NCBI GenBank assembly: GCA_035276475.1
Contig: DATELQ010000039.1
Location: 8,207-72,206, forward strand
Length of the DNA: 64,000 bases
Direction of reading: 5' to 3'
DNA from: DATDFB01 sp035276475
GTDB lineage: Bacteria; Acidobacteriota; Thermoanaerobaculia; Gp7-AA8
The position numbers and the translations under genes were made by a program. Under the pieces are notes generated by a model. The model did no database searches and was not told where the DNA came from. It saw only the letters and a list, made by a program, of their open reading frames with translations. Shown piece after piece: positions 46,478-54,865 of this stretch (position 1 is its first letter; each line of letters begins with the position of its first letter).

Positions 46478-47008
46478 GTGGCTTCCGTCCACTTCCTTTG
46501 CCCGCACTGCGACGCGCGCCTCTCCCGCGAGGCCGGCGAGGCCGCGCACTCGTGCGAGCGCTGCGGCGCGCCGAGCGACGTCGTCGCCCCCGAAGCCATC
46601 GAGCGCTGCGCCGCCTGCGGCCACGACCAGCTCTACTTTCAAAAGGACTTCAACCGCGGCACCGGCATGCTCCTCATCATCATCGGAGCCGTGCTCGCGC
46701 CGTTCACGTACTTCCTCTCGCTGCTCTTCGTAACGATTCTCGACTGGACGATCTACCGCATCGTGAAAAACGTCGTCGTCTGCTATCGATGCCAGGCCGT
46801 GCATCGCGGCTACGCCGTGCCGCCGCGGGTGAAGCCGTTCGACCTCGTCACTCATGATCGCCACGTCTACGGCGCCGCGCCGCCGGGCGCTGAGGAAGGG
46901 CACTCAGACGGGGACGTGGGCGATGGCGCTGAGCCACCCGCCGAGGACTTCGCCGATGACGACGGCGACCACGTCGACGTAGAGGATGCCGGTCGCCGCC
47001 ATCGTTGA
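46478..47008 (+). CDS. Zinc-ribbon membrane protein
   Basis: The protein has an N-terminal double zinc ribbon (FLCPHCDARL, CERCGAPS, ERCAACGHDQ), a hydrophobic hairpin (GMLLIIIGAVLAPFTYFLSL then LFVTILDWTIY) and a further CYRCQ pair. The recognisable part ends at about residue 140; the acidic tail to the stop runs 105 bases into the convergent membrane-protein gene and may not be functional. It starts with GTG seven bases after efp, so the two are probably co-transcribed. No function known. Confidence 0.7.
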   Translation: MASVHFLCPHCDARLSREAGEAAHSCERCGAPSDVVAPEAIERCAACGHDQLYFQKDFNRGTGMLLIIIGAVLAPFTYFLSLLFVTILDWTIYRIVKNVVVCYRCQAVHRGYAVPPRVKPFDLVTHDRHVYGAAPPGAEEGHSDGDVGDGAEPPAEDFADDDGDHVDVEDAGRRHR

Positions 47009-47644
47009 GCGAATCCGCACTGTCCCCCACACCATCGGATAGAGCAGCAGCGGTCCGATGAGGCCCCACCCGGCGCGCATCCAGAAGAAGATTCCCTGCC
47101 GGATGGCGATCTCGTTCCAGACGCCGGTGACGCAGAGCGCCGCGACGACGACGAGGACGCGCGCGATCGACGTTGCCAGCGTGGCGATGGTCAACCGCTT
47201 CAGCGGATCGATGGCCATGCCGCGCACGACGAGGTACCAGTGCCCGAGGATCATGGCCAGGTTGACGCTGCCGAGAAGCGCGACCGAGGCGAGTGCGCCG
47301 AGGATGCTCCACGCGAGCGAGGACTGCGTGCCGGCACGCCACGCCGCCACCGCCGCGACGACGTACGACGCGCCGAGCAGCGCGACCGGAACGCGGAAGA
47401 CGAGGCGCTTCGGATAGCGCAGCACGAACCAGATGACGATCGTGAGCGCGACCGGAATCGCGTCGAGGATGGCCAGCTCGCGCGCGTGCGCGATCGCGTG
47501 CGCCGCCGTGGCGAAGGCGGCCAGCGCAGCGCTGATGAGGAAGACCATCCGGTAGAACTTCACGCCGGCGTTGCGGCGGCCGACAAGCGGGAGGAAGACG
47601 ACGAGGCCGGCGGCCAGGTCGATGAGGAAAAGCGCGAGCAACAT
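46904..47644 (-). CDS. Integral membrane protein with about seven membrane segments
   Basis: The 246-residue product is almost all hydrophobic, with segments such as LALFLIDLAAGLVVFLPLVG, YRMVFLISAALAAFATAAHA, AIPVALTIVIWFVLRY and LLGSVNLAMILGHWYLVVRG. A His/Trp motif GHWYLV in the fourth helix may bind a cofactor. I recognise no family. It is directly downstream of the polysaccharide-deacetylase-type gene (the start codon immediately follows that gene's stop codon) and overlaps the zinc-ribbon gene at its 3' end. Confidence 0.72.
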   Translation of the reverse strand: MLLALFLIDLAAGLVVFLPLVGRRNAGVKFYRMVFLISAALAAFATAAHAIAHARELAILDAIPVALTIVIWFVLRYPKRLVFRVPVALLGASYVVAAVAAWRAGTQSSLAWSILGALASVALLGSVNLAMILGHWYLVVRGMAIDPLKRLTIATLATSIARVLVVVAALCVTGVWNEIAIRQGIFFWMRAGWGLIGPLLLYPMVWGTVRIRSTMAATGILYVDVVAVVIGEVLGGWLSAIAHVPV

Positions 47645-48511
47645 TTAATTCACAATTTCCGAGGCCCGGCGAAAACGATACCCACTCGCGCGCAGTTGCC
47701 GCGCTTCCTCGGCCAGGACTTTGATCGTCGCCGGGTACATGTGGCCGATGCCTACGGCAACGCCGCGCGCGGCTGCGTCGCGCTCGAGCTCGTGCAGTTG
47801 CGCGCGGATCGCCGCCTCCGTCTGCACGTCGTCGAGGAAGACATTGCGGGCCGCCGTGCGGATGTTCATCTGCCGCGCCAGGGCTTCCCCGACCGACGCC
47901 GCCGTCGTGCGCGAGTCGATGAAGTACATCCCGTGCGGCAGCGCATTGAGCACGGCGCTCATCACGCGCGGATCCGCCGTCGCGCGCGAGCCCATGTGGT
48001 TGTTGACGCCGCGCGCGTGCGGCACTGCCGCGACGTTCGCCCGCGTCGCCGCCGCGATCTCGCCGTCCGACATCGTCGTCAGCACCGCGCCCGGCCCGGG
48101 CGAGATGCGCGGGAAGCCGTCCGGCTCCATCGGCAGGTGGCAGAGGACTTCGAAGCCGCGCGCGCTCAGCTCGTTCGCGAAGAGCGTGGCGTTGCGGCTG
48201 TTCGGCAGCACGGAGAAGTTGACCTTTGGGTCGATCGTCATCGCGCCGGCGAGCGGCTGGTGGTCGAAGCCGACGTCGTCGAGGATGAGAACGATGTCGC
48301 CGCGTTGGCTCGCGCGCTTCTTCTGCGGCGGGCGCGGAATGGCGCTCTCCTCGATCACCGGCTGGTGCACGACGTCGCGCGCGAATCGGTATCCGAGGAA
48401 GAGGAGGAGGGCGCCGATCGGCAGGAGCATGAGGAGCGCGACCGTGCGGAACGACGATCGCCGCGGCGTCACGTTGCGTCTCCCCACCCGTCCACCCATG
48501 ACCGCTTGCAT
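47645..48511 (-). CDS. Divergent polysaccharide deacetylase (YibQ family)
   Basis: The 288-residue protein has one N-terminal membrane segment (TVALLMLLPIGALLLFLGYR) and then a periplasmic domain of the YibQ/PF04748 type: IVLILDDVGFDHQPLAGAMT, NFSVLPNSRNATLFANELSA, EVLCHLPMEPDGFPR, GVNNHMGSRATADPRVM and YFIDSRTTAAS. It is a member of the divergent deacetylase superfamily, often found with the septal or cell-wall machinery. The catalytic Asp-Asp pair (LDDVG) and NNHMGS His are conserved. Confidence 0.85.
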   Translation of the reverse strand: MQAVMGGRVGRRNVTPRRSSFRTVALLMLLPIGALLLFLGYRFARDVVHQPVIEESAIPRPPQKKRASQRGDIVLILDDVGFDHQPLAGAMTIDPKVNFSVLPNSRNATLFANELSARGFEVLCHLPMEPDGFPRISPGPGAVLTTMSDGEIAAATRANVAAVPHARGVNNHMGSRATADPRVMSAVLNALPHGMYFIDSRTTAASVGEALARQMNIRTAARNVFLDDVQTEAAIRAQLHELERDAAARGVAVGIGHMYPATIKVLAEEARQLRASGYRFRRASEIVN

Positions 48512-48597
48512 TCTCGCACGAACGTGCTATCTTCCGCGCGCCCACCTTGGCGGTTCACCGCCACGCACCGTCGTCCCCTCCCCCGCACCGAACCAGG

Positions 48598-49047
48598 ATG
48601 AAGCGTTTCTTTGCCATTTCTCTCTTCTGTTTGTTTGCTCTTCCCCTTAGCGGCGCGACGATGGTCCGTGTCGGCCGCGTGCTCGACAGCCGCACGATCG
48701 TCGTCGACGGCGGCACCGTCGTGAGGCTGCGCGGCGTCGACATCCCGCCCGCCGACGAGGCCATGGCCGCCGACTATCTCCGCTCGATCCTCACGAACGC
48801 GTGGGTGCTGGTCGAGGAAGGCGGCGACGTCTACCGCTCGCCCGACGCGCTCTTCGTCAACGGGCAGATGATCATGCACGCGTATCGCGGCGCGTCGAAG
48901 ATGACGTACCTCGGCGAGTCGATGCCGGGCCAGCGCACGACGACGACGGCGCCACACGCGACGACGTCGGCGAGCGCCGCGCCGCCGCGGCGCGCACCGC
49001 AGCGCCGCGCGCGCAGCGGTTTCGTTCCGAAAAAAAGAGGTGTCTAA
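48598..49047 (+). CDS. Secreted SNase-like (staphylococcal-nuclease-fold) protein
   Basis: The 149-residue product has a signal peptide (RFFAISLFCLFALPLSGA) and an OB-type domain: VRVGRVLDSRTIVVDGGTVV then RLRGVDIPPADE, the strand and Arg pattern of thermonucleases. The later catalytic Glu/Arg segment is not conserved, so nuclease action is doubtful. The C-terminus is a Thr/Ala/Pro/Arg-rich tail. The start is taken at ATG 48598 because of the signal peptide. Confidence 0.7.
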   Translation: MKRFFAISLFCLFALPLSGATMVRVGRVLDSRTIVVDGGTVVRLRGVDIPPADEAMAADYLRSILTNAWVLVEEGGDVYRSPDALFVNGQMIMHAYRGASKMTYLGESMPGQRTTTTAPHATTSASAAPPRRAPQRRARSGFVPKKRGV

Positions 49048-49068
49048 AGCGGCGAAAGGAGCCGCCCC

Positions 49069-50868
49069 ATGCGCACTCGCCGCAAACCCAAAACCGTCCC
49101 CGTCTCGTCGCCGATGCTGACGCTCATCGTCATCCTCTCGGCGCTGCTCTTCGCCACGCTGTCGCTCGTCTCGTGCAAGAACGACGTCAATGGTCCGCCG
49201 CCGCCGAAGGTGGTCGGCCGCGATGCTCTCTCAGCGTCGTCGCCTCCTCCGCCTCCTCCGCCGCCGGTGGGCCAGCCGATGGCTGTTCCTCCCTCCGAGA
49301 CCAAGAACGAGGTGGGCGTGGTGGGCGGGACCGCCGGCTACGTCGTCGGCGGTGTGGCGGGCGGCATGATCGGCGTCGTTCCGAGCCCGAGCCCGATGAA
49401 GGTCACCTCGGCAGCGGACGCCGCCGAGTTCAACACGGAAGAGTACGGACGCTTTCAGGAGAACCCGTTCCTGAAGGCGGTCGATAATCCTCTCTCCACG
49501 TTCTCGATCGACGTCGACCGCGCGTCGTACAGCAACGTGCGGCGCTATCTCACCGCCGGCCAGCGGCCGCCGCGCGATGCGGTGCGCATCGAAGAATTGA
49601 TCAACTACTTCTCGTACGACTACCCCGATCCTCGGGGCGCCGATCCGTTCTCCGTCACGACTGAAATCGCGGCGTGCCCGTGGAACGCCAAGGACCGGCT
49701 CCTCCTCGTCGGCTTGCAGGCGCGGCGGATGAAGACTGCCGACCTGCCGCCGACGAATCTCGTGTTCCTCATCGACGTCTCCGGCTCAATGGAGATGCCG
49801 AACAAGCTCCCGCTGGTGAAGGACTCGCTCGGACTGCTCGTCAATCAGCTTCGGGCGCAGGACCGCGTGGCCATCGTCGTGTACGCCGGCAATGCAGGAC
49901 TCGTCCTGCCGTCGACGTCCGGCGGCAACAAAGGCGCGATCCTCTCGGCGATCAACGGCCTCGAGGCCGGCGGCTCGACCGCCGGCGGGGCGGGCATCAA
50001 GCTCGCCTACCGCATCGCCAAAGAGAACTTCATCGACGGCGGCAACAACCGCGTCATTCTCACGACCGACGGCGACTTCAACGTCGGCGCGTCGAGCGAC
50101 GGCGAGCTCGAACAGCTCATCGAGGAGAAGCGCAAAGACCGCATCTTCCTCACCGTCCTCGGTTTCGGTATGGGCAATCTGAAGGATTCGAAAATGGAGC
50201 TGCTCGCCGACAAGGGCAACGGTAATTACGCCTACATTGACGACCTTTCCGAGGCGCGTAAAACGTTGGTCCACGAAATGGGCGGCACGCTCTTCACGGT
50301 GGCGAAGGATGTCAAGCTGCAGATCGAGTTCAACCCGGCCAAGGTGGTGGCGTATCGCCTCATCGGCTACGAGAACCGCCTGCTGCGCAAAGAAGACTTC
50401 CACGACGACACCAAAGATGCCGGCGAGCTCGGCGCCGGCCACTCTGTAACGGCACTGTATGAATTGGTGCCGCTCGACGGCGACCAAGCCCTCGCGCAGG
50501 TCGATCCGTTGAAATATCAGACGACCGCCGTCGCTCCCTCGGCGAAGTCCTCGCCGGAGCTGCTCACGCTCAAGCTGCGCTACAAAGCGCCCGACAGCGA
50601 CACGAGCAAGCTGATGACCACGACGGTGGGCGATGAAACCGTGCCCTTTGCCACGGCCACGGACAATCTCCGCTTCGCGGCCTCGGTCGCGGAGCTCGGA
50701 ATGCTGCTGCGGAATTCACCGCACAAAGGAGCGGCCTCGTTCGGCCAGGTGCGCGAGATCGCGCAACAAGCCCTCGGCCGCGACTTCGAAGGTTACCGGC
50801 ACGACTTCCTGTCGATGATCTCGATGGCGGAGCGCGTGCCCAACACAGAGGAGGTGGCGTCGCGGTAG
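49069..50868 (+). CDS. VWA-domain lipoprotein (YfbK family)
   Basis: The 599-residue product has a lipoprotein signal (TLIVILSALLFATLSLVSCK, lipobox LVSC), a Pro-rich spacer, then an N-terminal domain typical of YfbK (NPLSTFSIDVDRASYSNVRR, IEELINYFSYDYP). The VWA domain (~205-385) has the metal site DVSGSME, with TTDGDFNVG later. A C-terminal DUF3520-like domain follows (AYRLIGYENRLLRKEDFHDD). Proteins of this type are common in envelope-associated complexes; the ligand is unknown. Confidence 0.88.
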   Translation: MRTRRKPKTVPVSSPMLTLIVILSALLFATLSLVSCKNDVNGPPPPKVVGRDALSASSPPPPPPPPVGQPMAVPPSETKNEVGVVGGTAGYVVGGVAGGMIGVVPSPSPMKVTSAADAAEFNTEEYGRFQENPFLKAVDNPLSTFSIDVDRASYSNVRRYLTAGQRPPRDAVRIEELINYFSYDYPDPRGADPFSVTTEIAACPWNAKDRLLLVGLQARRMKTADLPPTNLVFLIDVSGSMEMPNKLPLVKDSLGLLVNQLRAQDRVAIVVYAGNAGLVLPSTSGGNKGAILSAINGLEAGGSTAGGAGIKLAYRIAKENFIDGGNNRVILTTDGDFNVGASSDGELEQLIEEKRKDRIFLTVLGFGMGNLKDSKMELLADKGNGNYAYIDDLSEARKTLVHEMGGTLFTVAKDVKLQIEFNPAKVVAYRLIGYENRLLRKEDFHDDTKDAGELGAGHSVTALYELVPLDGDQALAQVDPLKYQTTAVAPSAKSSPELLTLKLRYKAPDSDTSKLMTTTVGDETVPFATATDNLRFAASVAELGMLLRNSPHKGAASFGQVREIAQQALGRDFEGYRHDFLSMISMAERVPNTEEVASR

Positions 50869-50883
50869 GCCGCCGCACGCCGC

Positions 50884-50910
50884 GTTGGGGCGCACTGCGT
50901 GCGCCCCAAC
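50884..50910. repeat. Short GC palindrome, copy 3 (GGGGCGCA-TGCGCCCC family)
   Basis: GTTGGGGCGCA (50884-50894) and TGCGCCCCAAC (50900-50910) form an 11-bp stem around CTGCG. This is the longest of the three copies and lies 16 bases after the VWA lipoprotein stop codon, between convergent genes. Confidence 0.8.
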
Positions 50911-50943
50911 GCTGCTGCGCCGGCGCTCCGCCACGATGACGAT

Positions 50944-51144
50944 TCAGAACACGCGGGCAACCGTGAGGATGCCGACGACGCGCTCGTGCTCGACGACGTC
51001 GAGCTCCGCGCCAGGCGCGAAGAGCTCGTCGTCGGCGAGCGGTGTCTCCAGCTCCGCCACCACCCGCCCCGCCTGCCCCGGCGCGATGCGCGGCGGCCCT
51101 TCGATGAAACGAAGCCGCAGCATCGCGCCGGCGGCGCTTTTCAC
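50944..51144 (-). CDS. Small protein resembling EF-Tu domain 3
   Basis: The 66-residue protein is all beta: RLRFIEGPPRIAPGQAGRVV then ELETPLADDELFAPGAELDV and VEHERVVGILTVARV. This closely follows the last domain of EF-Tu (GDNVxMxVELxxPIA... GRTVGAGVVTKI), without any GTPase domain. Isolated EF-Tu-like mini-proteins are found in some bacteria without known function. A stray C-terminal domain fragment is an alternative. The YkgJ-type gene lies upstream on the same strand. Confidence 0.6.
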   Translation of the reverse strand: MKSAAGAMLRLRFIEGPPRIAPGQAGRVVAELETPLADDELFAPGAELDVVEHERVVGILTVARVF

Positions 51145-51231
51145 GAATGGACGATAGTCGCCGGCCCGCGGCGCTATGGCATCGCCGCGCCCGCCGGCTT
51201 CCGAAGGGAACGTGCGCTTCGACGAAGTCGC

Positions 51232-51501
51232 TCACGATTCGATTTTACCCGGCGCCGTCAAGCGCTCCAGGCGCTCCAGGTATTCGTACGCCTCGCGCGC
51301 GTTCGTGCCGCACATCTCCGGCGACGGGCGCAGCGCGACGCAGATGGCCGGGCGCTCGGGCTTGCCGAAGAGCGCGCAGCGGTGGTCATCGGTCAGGTGG
51401 ATGCAGCGCACGCCGGCGGGCTTGCCGTTCGGCATGCCGGGGATCGGCGAGGAGATCGATGGCGCGATGCAGCACGCGCCGCAGCCGACGCGGCAGTCCA
51501 C
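51232..51501 (-). CDS. YkgJ-family cysteine cluster protein
   Basis: The 89-residue protein has the metal-binding Cys pattern of the YkgJ family: MDCRVGCGACCIAPSIS, RCIHLTDDHRCALFG and RPAICVALRPSPEMCG. Eight Cys form a probable Zn or Fe-S cluster. The start is GTG. It is one base downstream of the four-TM protein gene, so both are probably on one transcript. Confidence 0.85.
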   Translation of the reverse strand: MDCRVGCGACCIAPSISSPIPGMPNGKPAGVRCIHLTDDHRCALFGKPERPAICVALRPSPEMCGTNAREAYEYLERLERLTAPGKIES

Positions 51502-51502
51502 G

Positions 51503-52435
51503 TCACTCCCAGCCTAGCTCGGGCGCGTGGCGGTAGACCGCCCAGCCGAGCAGATGCGATGCGTAGAAGAGCACGTACAGCGACAGGAACGCGGAGAAGA
51601 CCGAGCCGACGATCGGGATCATCCTTAGGGGCGAGAAGAATCGCGTGAAGCCGATGGCGAGGTTCGCGACGAACCAGATCAGGATCACGAGGAAGTAGTC
51701 GACGCTGACGATGTTGATCACTCGGAAGATGTAAAACGGATTCAGCGCGCTCACGACGTTGTCCCAGACGGCGACGGTGGCGAGGCACGCCGGGTAATAG
51801 ACCGCGCCGAAGACTGCGGCGACGATCAGCACGAGCATCGCCGTCACCGGGGACACCGTGCCACCGTACATCGCCAGGATGGCCCAGAGCGTCGCGGCGA
51901 TGAGTGGCGCGAGGGAAACGAGCGTCACGAAGAGCACGCGGAAGTAGAGGCGGAACATCTCCGCGGGGTTGGACGTGTCGATCCACGTCGACATCTTCGT
52001 GTGGCCGTCCGCCGAGCGGCGCACGATGTCGAGCACGATTACGGTCGAGGCCAGCGTGGCGAGGAGGCTGATCAACGGAATCGCGCTGAGCACCGAGAGC
52101 GCCACGAGCGTGACGATCTGCCCGCCGGCGATCGGATAGGCCAGGCCGGCGACGATGCGGTGGCCCATCGACTCCACAGTGCGCGGCGGCGCCGGCACGG
52201 CCACCACGCCGGCGGACGTATCCGGCCGCGCCGCGACGAGCTCGAAGTAGCGCGCCAGCTCCGGGAAACTCGCCGCCGGCTGCCAGTGGTCGGTCCCGGC
52301 AATGGCGAGATGCGTCGCGCCGTCGATATCGCCGCGGCGGATCTTCTGGGCGATGCCGAAGCGGTCATGCTCTTCCACGCTGCCGCCGTACGGGACGTAG
52401 CGGTAGCGCATTTGGGGCGCGGGGATCTCAGTCAT
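51503..52435 (-). CDS. Multi-pass membrane protein with N-terminal GYF-like domain
   Basis: The 310-residue product has a short soluble domain at ~1-65 (YRYVPYGGSVEEHDRFGIAQ, GTDHWQPAASFPEL) resembling GYF_2 input modules. Four or more membrane segments follow (IVTLVALSVLSAIPLISLLA, LFVTLVSLAPLIAATLWAIL, FLVILIWFVANLAIGFTRFF, LYVLFYASHLLGWAVYRH). The region LNPFYIFRVINIVSVDYFLV is characteristic of a conserved acidobacterial/proteobacterial membrane family; no function known. Confidence 0.72.
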   Translation of the reverse strand: MTEIPAPQMRYRYVPYGGSVEEHDRFGIAQKIRRGDIDGATHLAIAGTDHWQPAASFPELARYFELVAARPDTSAGVVAVPAPPRTVESMGHRIVAGLAYPIAGGQIVTLVALSVLSAIPLISLLATLASTVIVLDIVRRSADGHTKMSTWIDTSNPAEMFRLYFRVLFVTLVSLAPLIAATLWAILAMYGGTVSPVTAMLVLIVAAVFGAVYYPACLATVAVWDNVVSALNPFYIFRVINIVSVDYFLVILIWFVANLAIGFTRFFSPLRMIPIVGSVFSAFLSLYVLFYASHLLGWAVYRHAPELGWE

Positions 52436-52451
52436 GGGGCGTCCGGCAATT

Positions 52452-53369
52452 TTATCGCGAGCACGGCTCCTCGTGCGCGCTCGCGTCGTAGATGCGGCCG
52501 TCGATGCCGACGAAGCGCCAGGCGTACGAGTGCGGATGCAGCGCGAGCACGAGCACGCCGTGCTGCCGCGCCACGCGCACCTCGCTGCCGGCGGCCGTGT
52601 GGCCGAATCGGCGTGGGGCGGCACCGCCGGTGCCGGCGACGATCTCGCGGATGCCGTCGCGCGGTGCGAAGCGCTCGTAGTCGTGATCGTGGCCGTTCAG
52701 CACGAGCGTCGCGCGGTGCGCGATCAGAACCGACCAGAGCGCGCCGGTCGAGCGCCCGCGGTCGCCTGGCTGCAAGCCGTGCAGGCCGGAGCTCCATCGC
52801 GGGTGGTGCCAGTAGGCGAGAATGCACGGCTTCGCCGTCGCGTCGAGATCGCGCTGCAGCCACTGCACTTGCGGCGAAGCAGGGCCAATGTCGATCTGGC
52901 TGTCGAGCGACACCAGATGCCACGCGCCGAGGTCGAAGCTGTAGTACGGGGACACGCCGAAGTAGGAGAAATAGCCGGACGATCCCGAGGTGTGTCCCTC
53001 GTGGTTGCCGGGCGACGGACGCGTGCGCGCTTTGAACGCGCCCCACGTTGGCTCGTAGCAGCGCGCGAAGTCGGACGGCGAGCCGTCCGGATAGGCGTTG
53101 TCGCCGAGCGTCAGCACCGTCGCGTCGGGCAACGCGGCGACGAGTGCTGCGGTCGCGCGCGCGGCGGCGAGGCGGCTGCAGTCGGCGATGTCGCCGGCGG
53201 CGACGACGAGCGCGTCGCCGGGAGCAACCTGGCGGAACGAAGCCACGGCGGAGGAAAGGTCGGCGGGAGGCGCCGTGACGGGCGGCTCATGGACGCACGC
53301 CGCAAAAACGAGAACCGCGAACGGATACGATGCACGCCGCGCGATGGACAACAGAAAATTCTGGCTCAT
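52452..53369 (-). CDS. Periplasmic metallophosphoesterase, lipoprotein-like
   Basis: The ~305-residue product has a signal with possible lipobox FAAC (YPFAVLVFAACVHEPP). The catalytic dimetal motifs are VVAAGDIADC, LTLGDNAYPDG, PSPGNHEGHT, YWHHPRWSSG and NGHDHDYERFAP, ordering as in purple acid phosphatase-type enzymes. The ATG start at 53369 would overlap the 5' end of the divergent glycosyltransferase gene by 26 bases; a TTG at 53351 also fits a signal peptide. Confidence 0.83.
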   Translation of the reverse strand: MSQNFLLSIARRASYPFAVLVFAACVHEPPVTAPPADLSSAVASFRQVAPGDALVVAAGDIADCSRLAAARATAALVAALPDATVLTLGDNAYPDGSPSDFARCYEPTWGAFKARTRPSPGNHEGHTSGSSGYFSYFGVSPYYSFDLGAWHLVSLDSQIDIGPASPQVQWLQRDLDATAKPCILAYWHHPRWSSGLHGLQPGDRGRSTGALWSVLIAHRATLVLNGHDHDYERFAPRDGIREIVAGTGGAAPRRFGHTAAGSEVRVARQHGVLVLALHPHSYAWRFVGIDGRIYDASAHEEPCSR

Positions 53370-54864
53370 CACGATGGCCATTGTCCTACTGACGGCGGTG
53401 CGCGTCGGCACGACCTGGCGCATCTTCGCGCCCGTGGTCGACGAGCCAACGCACATTGCCGCGGGGCGGATGTGGTGGGCGGGCGTGCCGGCGTGGGAGG
53501 CGCTGAACCCGCCGCTGGCGAAGATCTTCTTCGCCATTCCGTACCGCGCGCAGCCGGTCGAGCATGCGGACGACCGGCTCCTCTTTCCCACCATCGTCGT
53601 CTTCGATCCGCCAGACGTCGTCAGCACGCTCGCGCGCGCCCGCATGGCCAACCTCCTCTTCCTCGGCGTCGCCATGTTCACCATCGCGGCGTGGGCGCGC
53701 GAGCTCGGCGACGGCGTCGCCATCCTCGCCGTGCTGCTCTTCGCCTGCGTCCCGCAAGTCCTCGGCAATGCCGGCATCGCCGGCACCGACATGGCCGCCG
53801 CTGCGACGCTCATCCTCGCGCTCTTCGCCACGGACCGCTGGCTGAAGAGCGGCACGTGGAAAACGGCGATCCTCGCCGGCGCCGCCGCGGGTGCGGGCGC
53901 GCTCGCGAAGCTCTCCTTCCCGCTCTTCTTCCCCCTCGGCGCGCTCGTTCTCTGGAGACGAACGGCAAAGCCGAAGCAGCTTGTGGCGTTCGCGGCCGCA
54001 GCGCTCTTCGTCCTTTGGGCCGGATACCGCTTCGAGCTCAAACCGCTCGCCGAGTTTCAATCCGTCATCATGCCGCCCGCGAGCGCGCTGTCGCCACTCC
54101 TCCGTTGGCTCTACACGCGCGTGCCGATCCCAGCGACCTCCTACGCAGGTGGGTTGATCATGCTGCGGCGCTACACAGAGATCGGCACGCTGTCGTACCT
54201 CTTCGGCAACACTACGCATCACGGCTGGTGGTACTACTTCCCCGTCGTCTTCTGCTTCAAAACGCCGCTGCCGTTCCTCTTCTTCGTCGGAGCCGGCGCC
54301 GGCGTCGGGCGCGCGACGTGGAAGTTCGCGCTCATCCCCGCGCTCATTCTGCTCTCCACACTGAACAGCACGATCGAGATCGGCGTCCGCCACCTGCTGC
54401 CGGTCTATCCGTTCCTCGCCATCGTCGCCGCGGCGGGTCTCGCATGGCTATGGCGGCGATGGCGCGTCGTCGCGCTCGTCGCCGCGGCGTGGTTCTTCGT
54501 CGGCACGACCCTCGCGCATCCCGACTACTTCGCCTGGTTCAACGAAGCCGCCGGCGCGGAGCCGCAGAAAATCGCCGTCGACAGCAACCTCGATTGGGGG
54601 CAGGACATGTTTCGCCTGGCGCGGTTGACGCGCAAGCGCAACTTCGACCGCATCGCCCTCCGCTGCACGACCACCATTCCGTTCGACCACTTCGGCGTGC
54701 ACGACACGCCGCTGCCGCCGTTCGCGATCACGAAGGGGTGGGTGGCGGTGAGCGAAACGATCCTCGGCCTCGACCCCGACGCGCGCCGCGGCGGCTACAA
54801 GTGGCTCGCCGGTTTACCGTACGAGCGCGTAGGAAAATCGATTCGACTTTATTACGTGCCGTAA
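53344..54864 (+). CDS. PMT/ArnT-like membrane glycosyltransferase (GT-C fold)
   Basis: The 506-residue integral membrane protein has the first external loop motif PVVDEPTHIAAGRMWW (the catalytic Asp-Glu of GT39/GT83), about ten hydrophobic segments, and a C-terminal periplasmic domain (HPDYFAWFNEAAGAEPQKIA, SNLDWGQDMFRLARLTRKR). The DW-QD motif is shared by dolichyl-mannosyltransferase-type relatives. It transfers a sugar from a polyprenyl carrier to lipid or protein outside the membrane; donor and acceptor are not predictable. ATG at 53344. Confidence 0.85.
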   Translation: MDNRKFWLITMAIVLLTAVRVGTTWRIFAPVVDEPTHIAAGRMWWAGVPAWEALNPPLAKIFFAIPYRAQPVEHADDRLLFPTIVVFDPPDVVSTLARARMANLLFLGVAMFTIAAWARELGDGVAILAVLLFACVPQVLGNAGIAGTDMAAAATLILALFATDRWLKSGTWKTAILAGAAAGAGALAKLSFPLFFPLGALVLWRRTAKPKQLVAFAAAALFVLWAGYRFELKPLAEFQSVIMPPASALSPLLRWLYTRVPIPATSYAGGLIMLRRYTEIGTLSYLFGNTTHHGWWYYFPVVFCFKTPLPFLFFVGAGAGVGRATWKFALIPALILLSTLNSTIEIGVRHLLPVYPFLAIVAAAGLAWLWRRWRVVALVAAAWFFVGTTLAHPDYFAWFNEAAGAEPQKIAVDSNLDWGQDMFRLARLTRKRNFDRIALRCTTTIPFDHFGVHDTPLPPFAITKGWVAVSETILGLDPDARRGGYKWLAGLPYERVGKSIRLYYVP

Positions 54865-54865
54865 G

